Source of the DNA: Planctomycetales bacterium
Lineage (GTDB): Bacteria; Planctomycetota; Planctomycetia; Pirellulales; Lacipirellulaceae
Reading direction: 5' to 3'
Length of the DNA stretch: 64,000 nucleotides
Assembly: GCA_020427155.1 (NCBI GenBank)
Contig: JAGQOW010000006.1
Location: 1 to 64,000, forward strand
In this document: positions 48,301 to 56,265 of the stretch, piece after piece
How the letters are laid out: each line of letters begins with the position of its first letter
Position numbering within the stretch: position 1 is the stretch's first letter
The notes under the pieces: model-generated
The model's input: the letters and a program-made list of their open reading frames with translations, nothing else
Databases searched by the model: none
Told to the model about the DNA's origin: nothing
Program-made: the position numbers and the translations under genes

Positions 48301-48994
48301 GTTGCCCCTGGGCCTGCTGCTGGAACTTGGGATATCGATCGTCGCCACGGGCGGCCTGCTTCATGTTGTCGCGAAGGTAGTCGAAGCCAAATTCGTTGTT
48401 CGTGCCGTAAGTGATGTCGCAAGCATAGGCTTCCTGCCGGTTGTCTGGCTCCATGCCAGACCAAATCGCGTCGACGGTGAGCCCGAGCCCCCGATAGAGG
48501 GGCGCCATCCATTCCATGTCACGTCGGGCCAGATAGTCATTCACCGTAATGATATGTACGCCCTTGCCTTCAATAGCATTGAGATAAGCGGGCAAGGTGG
48601 CGACAAGGGTCTTGCCCTCACCAGTGACCATTTCGGCGATATTTCCTTCGTGCAGGATCATGCCGCCGATCAACTGCACGTCGTAATGGCGCATGCCAAG
48701 GAACCTGCGGCCCGACTCGCGACAAAGGGCGAAGGCTTCGACAAGCAAATCGTCGAGAGTCTCGCCAGCCGCCAACCGCTGCCTGAATTCTTCCGTCTTG
48801 GCAAGAAGCTGATCGTCGCTCAGCGCTTGAAACCTTTCTTCGAGCGCATTGATAGCATCCACCTTGGGCTGCAGTCGCTTGAGAAAACGAACGTTTGCCG
48901 AACCAAATAAGGCCGTAATCCCTCGCTCGAAACGACTGAGGATGCCATTGCCAATGCCGGCGAGGATTTCCCAAATTCTTTCCAGTACTTCCAT
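45308..48994 (-). CDS. secA: Preprotein translocase ATPase SecA
   Basis: 1228 residues, about 300 longer than typical SecA. It drives secretory proteins through SecYEG with ATP. Visible: [15 protein letters not shown] (Walker A), [13 protein letters not shown] (DEAD), [32 protein letters not shown]. The C-terminus has the zinc-binding SEC-C motif ([16 protein letters not shown]). Insertions lie between about 500-540 and again in the helical-wing region at about 820-1080 (an acidic EDEEESEW stretch). Long SecA proteins are known in planctomycetes; the export of the many signal-peptide proteins in this window depends on it. Confidence 0.96.
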   Translation of the reverse strand: [1228 protein letters not shown]

Positions 48995-49120
48995 AGCTTG
49001 CTCAAAGAGAGGTCGAAAGGCGCCGTGCGGGCGAGCAGCGACACACCCCTGCTAAACTGCAGGCAAAAGGGCGTTTGGCGAAACTTCGCTCAGGAGTTTG
49101 GCACTCTATATGGCTTGGAG

Positions 49121-49149
49121 AAACCGCGGCGAAACAAGCCGCGGTTTTG
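49121..49149. terminator. Hairpin with short T-tract
   Basis: AAACCGCGGC (49121-49130), loop GAAACAA, GCCGCGGTTT (49138-49147) and TTGC. A perfect 10-base stem. No plus-strand gene precedes it, so it may end an untranslated RNA or separate transcripts. Confidence 0.45.
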
Positions 49150-49615
49150 CGCAACACTTCCGCATCCGAGAGTCTATTGCGATTAGCCAGAGAGGTCAAG
49201 ATAGGTTGGGTGTGTCGTCAGCTACGTAAGCTCTTTGAAATTGCTCACTTATGCCGCGAATCCCGGCCCCAATTGCGGCTCGAGCTAAGCGTTGCACGCC
49301 ACTGACGCAACCTTCGTAGCCCGACTTGGCGGAAATAGATTCCTGTAGCGTGCATGGTCGTGCACTGGCGGCACCAAGCACCCTCGGCACGGTCGGGAGG
49401 TCCGAACAAGCTTGGAATCGAAAACGAGCACTGTTTGCTCACCGCTAGGAGCGCCTCTTGGGAGCTATCAGTTGCGGATGCTAGCGAAGAATCGTGTCGG
49501 GACCAGGCTGACATCCATTCTTTGGCGATCTGGGAGCTGTTAACGCTCGGCTGCTGAGATGGCCAAGGGTACTTCGGTCCCCCCCCTCGATTGGGGATTT
49601 GTCTCGCCTGCCGGG

Positions 49616-49757
49616 GTCCCAACTTTTGGGACAAAACTCGGCTGCTTTGTCCCGCGGACTTTGCGCTTGGGCCTGGTAGCGAAGGCTGTGCTGCGGATCG
49701 CCTGGGACAAAAGGGGGCGAGTTTAGGGTTTTGCGCGCGGCGAGCGCGGGACAAAAC
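49616..49757 (+). repeat. GGGACAAAA motif cluster with competing hairpins
   Basis: GGGACAAAA occurs at 49628, 49704 and 49748. The first copy can pair two ways: with GTCCCAA at 49616-49622 (hairpin GTCCCAA-CTT-TTGGGAC) or with TTTGTCCC at 49646-49653 (GGGACAAA stem). Both cannot form together. The same palindrome core is found at 4873-4888. The meaning is open. Confidence 0.4.
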
Positions 49758-50020
49758 TGCAGTAGCTGCAATCGACGTGAAAGATCCAGATTGCCAAAGA
49801 GCTCGCAACAGAGTGCCAAGCTAATTATCGCATTTGCAAAGGGGCGGAGCTACTGAGTTTATTGGCCACCGCGTGATGTGAGTTTGAAACGCAGAGGATC
49901 AGAATGAGGAGGTAGAAGCAAACTGCGGATTGGAGTTTTGACACCATACTCGTCGCTTCTGAGTTTAGCTGCGTTGGGAGATGGAACTGCCATGTCAACA
50001 AGTCGTCTTGGCCACCCGTA

Positions 50021-50036
50021 TGTGCGAATTCGCACA
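50021..50036. promoter_or_regulatory. Perfect palindrome, putative Crp/Fnr-family operator
   Basis: TGTGCGAATTCGCACA reads the same on both strands. Its spacing equals the CRP consensus TGTGA-N6-TCACA with A to C and T to G changes. A TATGAT (50045-50050) follows nine bases later and could be a minus-10 box. It is 200 bases before the formate channel start. A close copy is at 53564-53579. Confidence 0.5.
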
Positions 50037-50237
50037 CGATTGGATATGATTGACGCGAGGAGTAACTAGCTGAGTGCTGCCGGCGTCATACTTTGCCCTG
50101 GCATGGCACTTGCTCCATGCTGAAGATGTAACTCCACACTGCAGCGATTCGGCAACTTCAATCAGCGGGCCGACGATACCCAGGGTGCGGAGCCTCGCTT
50201 CAGCCTGCTGTCTCTTGAGAGGAACGAGGAGGCCAGC

Positions 50238-51104
50238 ATGTCGAGTTCGAACAGCCATTTCATGCACATCGATGCTTTCATCCCCGCAGAGATGGCTGAG
50301 CTCGCGGAGGAAGTAGGGGTCAAGAAAACCAACCTTCCCCGCGGCATCATGTTCTTGCTAGCCGTACTGGCTGGTGCATTCATAGCCCTCGGCGCAATCT
50401 TCTCGACGACCGTTACCGCCGGTATGGCGGGGCAATTGCCTTTTGGCGTAGTCAAGCTGCTGGGAGGCCTCACTTTTTGTTTAGGCCTGATCCTCGTGGT
50501 TGTCGCCGGCGCCGAATTGTTTACAGGCAACAATCTGAGGGTCATGGCCCTGGCCAGCGGCAAGATCACTGTGAACCAATTACTGGTAAGCTGGATTATC
50601 GTCTTTGTCGGCAACTTTGTGGGCTCGGTCGCTACGGCGCTGTTTATCCTGGCATCTTGCCAATACATGCATGGCAACGGCTCGGTGGGTCTTAATGCGC
50701 TTACCATCGCAACAGGCAAGTGCCAGTTGGCCTTTTTTCAGGCTTTCACCCTGGGCATTCTTTGCAATGCGCTCGTTTGCCTCGCGGTGTGGCTGTGCTA
50801 TAGCGCTCGGAGTACTACCGACAAGATCTTATCGATCCTATTCCCCATTACCGCGTTCGTTGCGGCCGGCTTCGAACATAGCGTGGCGAACATGTACTTT
50901 ATTCCCGTAGGGATCTTCATCAAGTCGTACGCGCCGGCCACGTTTTGGGAAGCCGTCGGCAAGAGCAGCCTTGATTACGGAGCGTTGAACTGGAACAACT
51001 TTCTGCTAGGAAATCTGTTGCCGGTTACACTGGGCAATATCTTCGGTGGTGCTGCCATGGTAGGACTCGTATATTGGTACATCTACCGCAGAAAGACGGC
51101 ATAA
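50238..51104 (+). CDS. Formate/nitrite channel (FNT family)
   Basis: 288 residues with six membrane helices; the conserved pore-family motif AELFTGNNLRVMALASGKI lies near residue 92-110 and the later NMYFIPVG block matches FocA/NirC proteins. FNT channels are pentamers passing formate, nitrite or hydrosulfide with protons. The formate dehydrogenase genes at 54496-59066 point to formate as the solute. The extended C-terminal end is basic (YRRKTA). Confidence 0.9.
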   Translation: MSSSNSHFMHIDAFIPAEMAELAEEVGVKKTNLPRGIMFLLAVLAGAFIALGAIFSTTVTAGMAGQLPFGVVKLLGGLTFCLGLILVVVAGAELFTGNNLRVMALASGKITVNQLLVSWIIVFVGNFVGSVATALFILASCQYMHGNGSVGLNALTIATGKCQLAFFQAFTLGILCNALVCLAVWLCYSARSTTDKILSILFPITAFVAAGFEHSVANMYFIPVGIFIKSYAPATFWEAVGKSSLDYGALNWNNFLLGNLLPVTLGNIFGGAAMVGLVYWYIYRRKTA

Positions 51105-51271
51105 GGAAGCAGCGTCGTGGTCCGATCACAAGTGCAATGGCCCAAGGATGCGGCTGTTTTTCTCGCGGGAGGAGGCAAATTGCAACGGGGCGCATGGGCA
51201 ATGAGTGCGCTGCCGTCATGAATACCGTTTAATTGCGAGGCTGCTGCGGCTAAGGATTCTGCTATGTCTGG

Positions 51272-51315
51272 CTACTCGGGCCTGGCAATGGGCCGACCCG
51301 AGTAGTTTCTCGCTT
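51272..51315 (+). terminator. Hairpin before the two-domain kinase
   Basis: CTACTCGGG (51272-51280) pairs perfectly with CCCGAGTAG (51297-51305), followed by TTTCTCGCTTT. It ends just ahead of a GGAG and the GTG at 51329, so it may be a terminator after the channel gene or an attenuator for the kinase gene. Confidence 0.5.
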
Positions 51316-51328
51316 TGGAGCTCGAATC

Positions 51329-52915
51329 GTGTCAGGCGTCTCCCCGAGTTCTGGCTCAGCCGATCAGGTGGCGCAAGTATCCGAGTTTCTTCGGAACCCC
51401 AGTTCGTATCCTGATCGACCCAGGCATGTCGAGGTGCGGGAGACACACATCTCTCGGGTATTCTTGACCGACAAATATGCCTACAAACTGAAGAAGCCAG
51501 TAACTCTCGACTTTCTCGACTTCAGTACTATGGAGCTGCGAAAACTCGCTTGTGAGGAAGAATTGCGGCTGAACCGCCGGCTCGCACCAAGTACTTACCT
51601 CGAAGTGGTGCCGGTGACGATCGATGCCCAAGGTCAATTTGAACTAAGTGGTCCAGGAAAAGCCGTTGATTGGGTTGTTAAGATGCACCGGCTGAACGAC
51701 GCTCACTCACTGGATACCCTGATCCGCACGAATGCGGTCTCCGCAGAGAGTGTTGACAGCATTGCCCGCAGACTGGCTCGCTTCTATCGCGAACTTCCGC
51801 CAGTTTCGGTTACTCCTGATGAGTATCGACTCAGGTTTGACGCTCACTTGCGAGCGAATCGTCAAACATTACTCGACGCTCCCGGGGATTCGTTCTCGTC
51901 GCTAGTGGTAAAGCACGTCCACACAGCCCAGTTGCGTTATCTGCACGTGTTTCACCAGGAGTTTGAACGACGCGTCCATGAAGGAAGAATTGTCGAAGGC
52001 CACGGCGACTTGAGACCGGAGCATATCTACCTGAATCCAGATCCCCTACTGATCGACTGTATTGAATTTGCTGCCGAGTTTCGTCAACTCGATGTAATCG
52101 ACGAGTTAAGCTTCTTAGCGGTCGAATGCAAGCACCGAGGGGCTGCCTGGATCGGGGATCGCATCGTGGAACACTACCTTGAGGCGAGCGGAGATCGACC
52201 TCCGAGTACGTTGCAGGCGTTCTATGCCTGCTACCGCGCGTGCGTTCGCGCCAAGGTGCATCTGCTGCGCGGAAGCCAATTGCCGAAACCCGACCGATCG
52301 CCATCGATCGCAGAAGCTAAACAGTACTTGGAAATGGCGGAAGGAACCGCTCGAGAATTGGGTCCTCCCTCGGTATTGATCGTACGAGGAGCCGCCGGCG
52401 TTGGCAAAACAACATTGGCACAGAAACTAACTGATTTGCTCTGCACAGAATACCTGCAGACCGATGCCTTGCGGCGCGAGCTGTTCGGCAAAAGCGGCGA
52501 GCCGGTCGGGCACAACAAAGGGCAGTATACTGCAGAAAACCGCAATCGCGTCTATGAACTGATGTTCGAACGTGCCGAGCAACTCATCTCCGACGGATTG
52601 TCGGTCGTACTAGACGGTACGTTTCTCACCAACTGCGTTCAGGCTGCGGCAGTCGAGATGGCGAACCGGCAGGGTGCAAGGCCTTTCTTGGTCAACTGCA
52701 CGTGCCCACCCGAAGTAGCTGCAACACGCATCTCAGGGCGTCTGCGCGTCGGTGGTTCGCTTTCAGAAGCACAGACTACAACTCACATGCAGCACCGCGC
52801 AGAGGAAGAATTGCCAAGGCCAGAATGGCCTCAGTGCGTCGTAGACACCAGCACCGCTGAGCCCTTGATGATACAAACGACGCTCGACGGCATGAGGGCA
52901 CAGATGAGCGGTTGA
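51329..52915 (+). CDS. Two-domain kinase: aminoglycoside-phosphotransferase-like plus P-loop kinase
   Basis: 528 residues from a GTG at 51329 with GGAG eight bases upstream. The N-terminal APH-like kinase domain covers about 35-320 with the Brenner motif GHGDLRPEHIYL (catalytic Asp). The C-terminal P-loop kinase-like domain from about 345 has GAAGVGKTT as Walker A. The same arrangement occurs in Rv2004c of Mycobacterium tuberculosis, a DosR (hypoxia) regulon member, and in similar stress islands of proteobacteria. Its substrates are not established. It fits the resting-state theme of the island. Confidence 0.85.
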   Translation: MSGVSPSSGSADQVAQVSEFLRNPSSYPDRPRHVEVRETHISRVFLTDKYAYKLKKPVTLDFLDFSTMELRKLACEEELRLNRRLAPSTYLEVVPVTIDAQGQFELSGPGKAVDWVVKMHRLNDAHSLDTLIRTNAVSAESVDSIARRLARFYRELPPVSVTPDEYRLRFDAHLRANRQTLLDAPGDSFSSLVVKHVHTAQLRYLHVFHQEFERRVHEGRIVEGHGDLRPEHIYLNPDPLLIDCIEFAAEFRQLDVIDELSFLAVECKHRGAAWIGDRIVEHYLEASGDRPPSTLQAFYACYRACVRAKVHLLRGSQLPKPDRSPSIAEAKQYLEMAEGTARELGPPSVLIVRGAAGVGKTTLAQKLTDLLCTEYLQTDALRRELFGKSGEPVGHNKGQYTAENRNRVYELMFERAEQLISDGLSVVLDGTFLTNCVQAAAVEMANRQGARPFLVNCTCPPEVAATRISGRLRVGGSLSEAQTTTHMQHRAEEELPRPEWPQCVVDTSTAEPLMIQTTLDGMRAQMSG

Positions 52916-52964
52916 ACAATCGAAGCCAGTTGAGCCAGTCGGAGAATGATGGTACTTCAGGCGG

Positions 52965-53411
52965 CTAGGTCAGTTCCACTCCCAGCTCAGAGCTGAGCTC
53001 CAGCTGGTCGGCAGGCGGCTCGTCTGCCACTCGCTCCCAATGCAAGGTCGAAGCGGAGCCTCGCCCGTGCCTCTCTTCCAAACGTTGACAGCGGATACAC
53101 AAAGTTGCGTACGGCAGCGCTTGCAGCCTGGCCGCTGGTATCGGTTTGTTGCAGCCCGCGCAGATTCCATCAAGTCCTTCGCGAATTCGCTCGAGGGCTT
53201 CTTCGATGGCCTCGAGTTCACGGCTCTCGGCTGCCGCCAGTTGCGAGTCAAGCTCTTCCTGCTCGCAATCGAGAACCACGTCGACGTTATCTCGTACGGG
53301 ATGATTGTCGATGGCGACCCTACTGGTGTAACCCGCTAGCAGTTTCCGAAGCGCGGCCCTTCTGCGAATCAAGGTTTGCTTCAGTCTCAGCATCATTTCT
53401 TTGCGTCTCAT
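52965..53411 (-). CDS. DksA/TraR-type zinc-finger protein
   Basis: 148 residues from the ATG at 53411 with GGAGG eight bases upstream. The N-terminal part is a long helical hairpin (RRRAALRKLL to EALERIREG), and the zinc finger uses Cys84, Cys87, Cys105 and Cys108. DksA-type proteins enter the secondary channel of RNA polymerase and act with ppGpp in the stringent response. The acidic residues at the coiled-coil tip usual for DksA are not clearly identifiable. It shares an upstream region with the pcm-like gene, which contains a palindrome. Confidence 0.8.
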   Translation of the reverse strand: MRRKEMMLRLKQTLIRRRAALRKLLAGYTSRVAIDNHPVRDNVDVVLDCEQEELDSQLAAAESRELEAIEEALERIREGLDGICAGCNKPIPAARLQALPYATLCIRCQRLEERHGRGSASTLHWERVADEPPADQLELSSELGVELT

Positions 53412-53563
53412 CGCCACGCCCTCCATTTCAAACCAAACCATCGGTTCGACGCGTCCACCAGGGGTGCAACGCGCGTGCCGTTTTTTTCGAGCCTTCTTCC
53501 CTTGAGTACCCCCCGTAAGTAGCGAGCCTCTCGTCGGTCACTTGTGCGAGAAAATGAGATAGC

Positions 53564-53579
53564 TGTGCGTATTCGCACG
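53564..53579. promoter_or_regulatory. Palindrome related to 50021-50036
   Basis: TGTGCGTATTCGCACG: GTGCG-TATT-CGCAC inverted repeat, differing from the copy at 50021 by two bases. TATGAC follows at 53582-53587. It sits 153 bases from the dksA-like start and 106 bases from the pcm-like start and could serve either gene. Confidence 0.45.
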
Positions 53580-53684
53580 ATTATGACGAGTTCGGTACGT
53601 ATTCGGCGGCAGCCTTGATTTGGCACTGAAGTTGCGGTCGAACATAGTTTGTAGTCGCGCAATTTCCGTTCCTGGCTCTAGCGA

Positions 53685-54383
53685 GTGGCGGTCGTGGACA
53701 CCTATCGGGCCGTTGAAGACAGTGCGTCGAGGTACTCTGAGAAGCGCGAGCGGATGATTCGAGAAACGCTCGTGGCCCGTGGCATTGGCGACGCACGAGT
53801 GCTGGCAGCCATGGGTACTGTTCCGCGCGAAGAGTTCGTCCCCCAGCAGTTTCAGTCTGAAGCTTACGGAGACTGCCCGTTGCCGATTGGTTCGGGCCAG
53901 ACGGTTGCTCAGCCGTACACAGTAGCCTTTATGGTCGAGGCGCTGCAGTTGAAAGGACCAGAACGAGTATTGGAGATTGGGACCGGCTCGGGGTATGGAG
54001 CCGCCGTACTCGCCCATTTGGCCAACGAAGTGCATACGGTTGAAAGGATTCTCTTGCTGGCGCAGCAGGCGCAGAACAGACTGGTTCGATTAGGCTATCG
54101 AGGAGTTCACGTCCATGCCGCGGACGGCACCTTGGGCTTGCCCAGCTGCGCTCCCTTCGACGCAATCGTAGTTACTGCTGGGGCAAAACAATTGCCGCAG
54201 GCTTACCACACCCAATTGGCCGAAGGCGGGCGCATCGTCATCCCCATCGGTAGCAATCCCAGCAGCCAGAAGTTGTATCGGTTCACCCGACAGGGGCATC
54301 AACTCGTGAAAGAAGACCTTGGACAATTCGCCTTTGTCCCGCTAATTGGCAAACACGGATGGCCAGCGGATACGGTATCGTGA
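53685..54383 (+). CDS. pcm: Protein-L-isoaspartate O-methyltransferase
   Basis: 232 residues from a GTG at 53685 (GTG at 53694 is also possible). GSGQTVAQPYTVAFM is the isoaspartyl-binding block and VLEIGTGSGYGAAVLA the SAM-binding motif I. It methylates isoaspartate in aged proteins to allow repair, a function tied to long-term survival in resting cells. No membrane segment or signal. Family length is normal. Confidence 0.93.
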   Translation: MAVVDTYRAVEDSASRYSEKRERMIRETLVARGIGDARVLAAMGTVPREEFVPQQFQSEAYGDCPLPIGSGQTVAQPYTVAFMVEALQLKGPERVLEIGTGSGYGAAVLAHLANEVHTVERILLLAQQAQNRLVRLGYRGVHVHAADGTLGLPSCAPFDAIVVTAGAKQLPQAYHTQLAEGGRIVIPIGSNPSSQKLYRFTRQGHQLVKEDLGQFAFVPLIGKHGWPADTVS

Positions 54384-54495
54384 CAGGCAGCAATTGCTTC
54401 CGTTGGTGATTGACAAGGGGCCTAAACACTAGCTTTGATTTGTGGATGATGCAATTACCCTTGACTAGCGATCAAATCGAGACGAAACCGTTCCC

Positions 54496-56265
54496 ATGTC
54501 CGCATCACTCCCCGTCAATGACGCTAGTGACCGTCAAGAGGCTCAGCCCTATAGGCGAAGGCGGACCGATGCCACTGTAGAATTGCTTGCCGACCATTAT
54601 GGCCGCAACTCTCTAGCGGTGTTGCCAATGCTCCGCGAGTTCGAGTGTCGAGGATTGCCACTCACCAAACTGGCTCTCGGAGCGGTGGCCGACGCTACGG
54701 GTACACCCGACTCTCTCGTCGCAGGAGTCGCGAGCTTTTATTCGATGCTTCAACCAGCCGAGCGATTCCAAAAACAGATTCGCATTTGCGACGGTCCGAT
54801 TTGCTCGCTTCACGGCGCGGAAGCGATCCGGAGCGATCTGCAAGAAGCCGTCGCTGCGACTACAGATTGGTGCGTCAAGAGAACGAGTTGCCTGGGGCTT
54901 TGCGATCGATCGCCTGCGGCTCTCGTAGCGGGAGAGGCATGCGGACCAATCGAGAGCAGCAATCTTTCTGAGTTACTCGAAGGGCGGCGAGGCAAGCCCC
55001 TCTGCCCTCGCAAGCCCTGTGTAGGCGAGTTGCGAGTCGCCATGGCACGGCTGGGCGTGATCGACCCAAACTCGATCTACAGCGCACTCGAAGCCGGAGC
55101 TTACCAGGCCCTCGAAACCGCACTCCACGGCAATTCAAAATCGATACTTGATGCCGTTGATGCTTCAGGCCTCAGCGGACGTGGCGGCGCAGGATTTCCC
55201 ACTGGAAAAAAGTGGCGCATGGTTGCCGAGACCGAGGCCAAGAGGAAGTTTGTCGTCTGCAATGGCGACGAGTCGGAGCCCGGCGCTTTCAAAGACCGTG
55301 TGTTACTGGAGAGCGATCCACACCTGGTGTTGGAAGGAATGGCGCTGGCAGCGCTGGCGGTGGGGGCAGCTGAGGGAATAGTCTATATTCGAGGAGAATA
55401 TCAAGAAGCCGCAAGACGCATGGAACGGGCAATCGAGCAAGCCGAAGCTGCCAATTGGCTAGGGCAGGCAATTAGTGGGTCCAAGTTCTCGTTTCGTGTT
55501 CGCGTCCATTGCGGCGCAGGCGCTTACATCTGCGGCGAAGAGACTGCACTGCTTGAATCGCTCGAGGGGCGTCGCGGTGAGCCACGTCTACGTCCGCCAT
55601 ATCCTACAACGCATGGGTACCTTGGCTCGCCAACTGTCGTGAATAATGTCGAAACGCTGGCCACGATTCCTGCGATACTAAACAAGGGCGCCGACTGGTT
55701 TCGCCGCTTGGGCAGCAGGGGTTCTCCAGGCGTAAAGATGTTCTCGCTTACGGGACATGTCAGTCAACCGGCCGTCTTTGAAGTGCCCCTGGGTATTACG
55801 GTACGCAGGGCGATCGAACAATTCGGCCGAGGGATGCAAAAAGGCTCCCGCTTCAAGATGGCGCTGACCGGCGGGGCGGCAGGTTTGTTCATTTCTGAAG
55901 AGTTACTCGACGAGCCGATCACGTATCAGTCGTACCGACGAGGCGTATCTCTGGGTTCCGGAGTATTGATGGTGTTCGATGCCACCGTGTCGGCTGTGAC
56001 TGTACTGGAATGGGTCCTACGTTTCTTTGCACGCGAGTCGTGTGGCAAATGCACTCCCTGCCGGGAAGGAGTCTATGCGGCTCACCGAACGTTGCAGCGC
56101 ATCGTTACGGGCCAAGGACGAACTGGGGATCTTGCGTGGCTGAAGAAAACGGCCAGCATGCTGCGTGCTACGTCGTTCTGCGGACTGGGGCAATCGGCAG
56201 CCTGGCCCATCGAGAGTGCGATCAGATATTTCTCTAAGGACTTCAACCACTGTGGGGCCCACTAG
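54496..56265 (+). CDS. Formate dehydrogenase, NAD-reducing subunit (NuoE-NuoF fusion)
   Basis: 589 residues. The N-terminal part (about 25-160) is a thioredoxin-like [2Fe-2S] domain as in NuoE/FdsG (CDGPIC...CLGLCDRSP Cys set). The rest is NuoF/FdsB-like: FMN site GRGGAGFPTGKKW, NADH-site GDESEPGAFKDR, and the [4Fe-4S] motif ESCGKCTPCREG with a later Cys (SFCGLGQ). It carries electrons from the molybdenum subunit to NAD+, or the reverse. Its TAG stop shares one base with the next gene's GTG start. In many bacteria the two domains are separate genes (fdsG, fdsB). Confidence 0.92.
   Translation: MSASLPVNDASDRQEAQPYRRRRTDATVELLADHYGRNSLAVLPMLREFECRGLPLTKLALGAVADATGTPDSLVAGVASFYSMLQPAERFQKQIRICDGPICSLHGAEAIRSDLQEAVAATTDWCVKRTSCLGLCDRSPAALVAGEACGPIESSNLSELLEGRRGKPLCPRKPCVGELRVAMARLGVIDPNSIYSALEAGAYQALETALHGNSKSILDAVDASGLSGRGGAGFPTGKKWRMVAETEAKRKFVVCNGDESEPGAFKDRVLLESDPHLVLEGMALAALAVGAAEGIVYIRGEYQEAARRMERAIEQAEAANWLGQAISGSKFSFRVRVHCGAGAYICGEETALLESLEGRRGEPRLRPPYPTTHGYLGSPTVVNNVETLATIPAILNKGADWFRRLGSRGSPGVKMFSLTGHVSQPAVFEVPLGITVRRAIEQFGRGMQKGSRFKMALTGGAAGLFISEELLDEPITYQSYRRGVSLGSGVLMVFDATVSAVTVLEWVLRFFARESCGKCTPCREGVYAAHRTLQRIVTGQGRTGDLAWLKKTASMLRATSFCGLGQSAAWPIESAIRYFSKDFNHCGAH

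Larger units (their letters stand above)
48995..50237. other. Long non-coding region between secA and the formate channel
   Basis: About 1240 bases without a supportable gene. It holds the secA promoter, a strong hairpin at 49121-49149, a cluster of GGGACAAAA copies with overlapping hairpins at 49616-49757, and the palindrome at 50021-50036 with a TATGAT at 50045-50050 before the channel gene. Open frames on both strands, the longest 187 codons, lack ribosome-binding sites and coherent products. Confidence 0.6.

Noticed and set aside
49245-49808. 187-codon open frame on the minus strand
   Set aside because: No ribosome-binding site, low-complexity translation without a coherent domain; overlaps the GGGACAAAA repeat region.
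54470-54486. TTGAC-N5-ATCAA, resembling an FNR box
   Set aside because: The spacing is one base longer than the FNR consensus TTGAT-N4-ATCAA, so it was not called.
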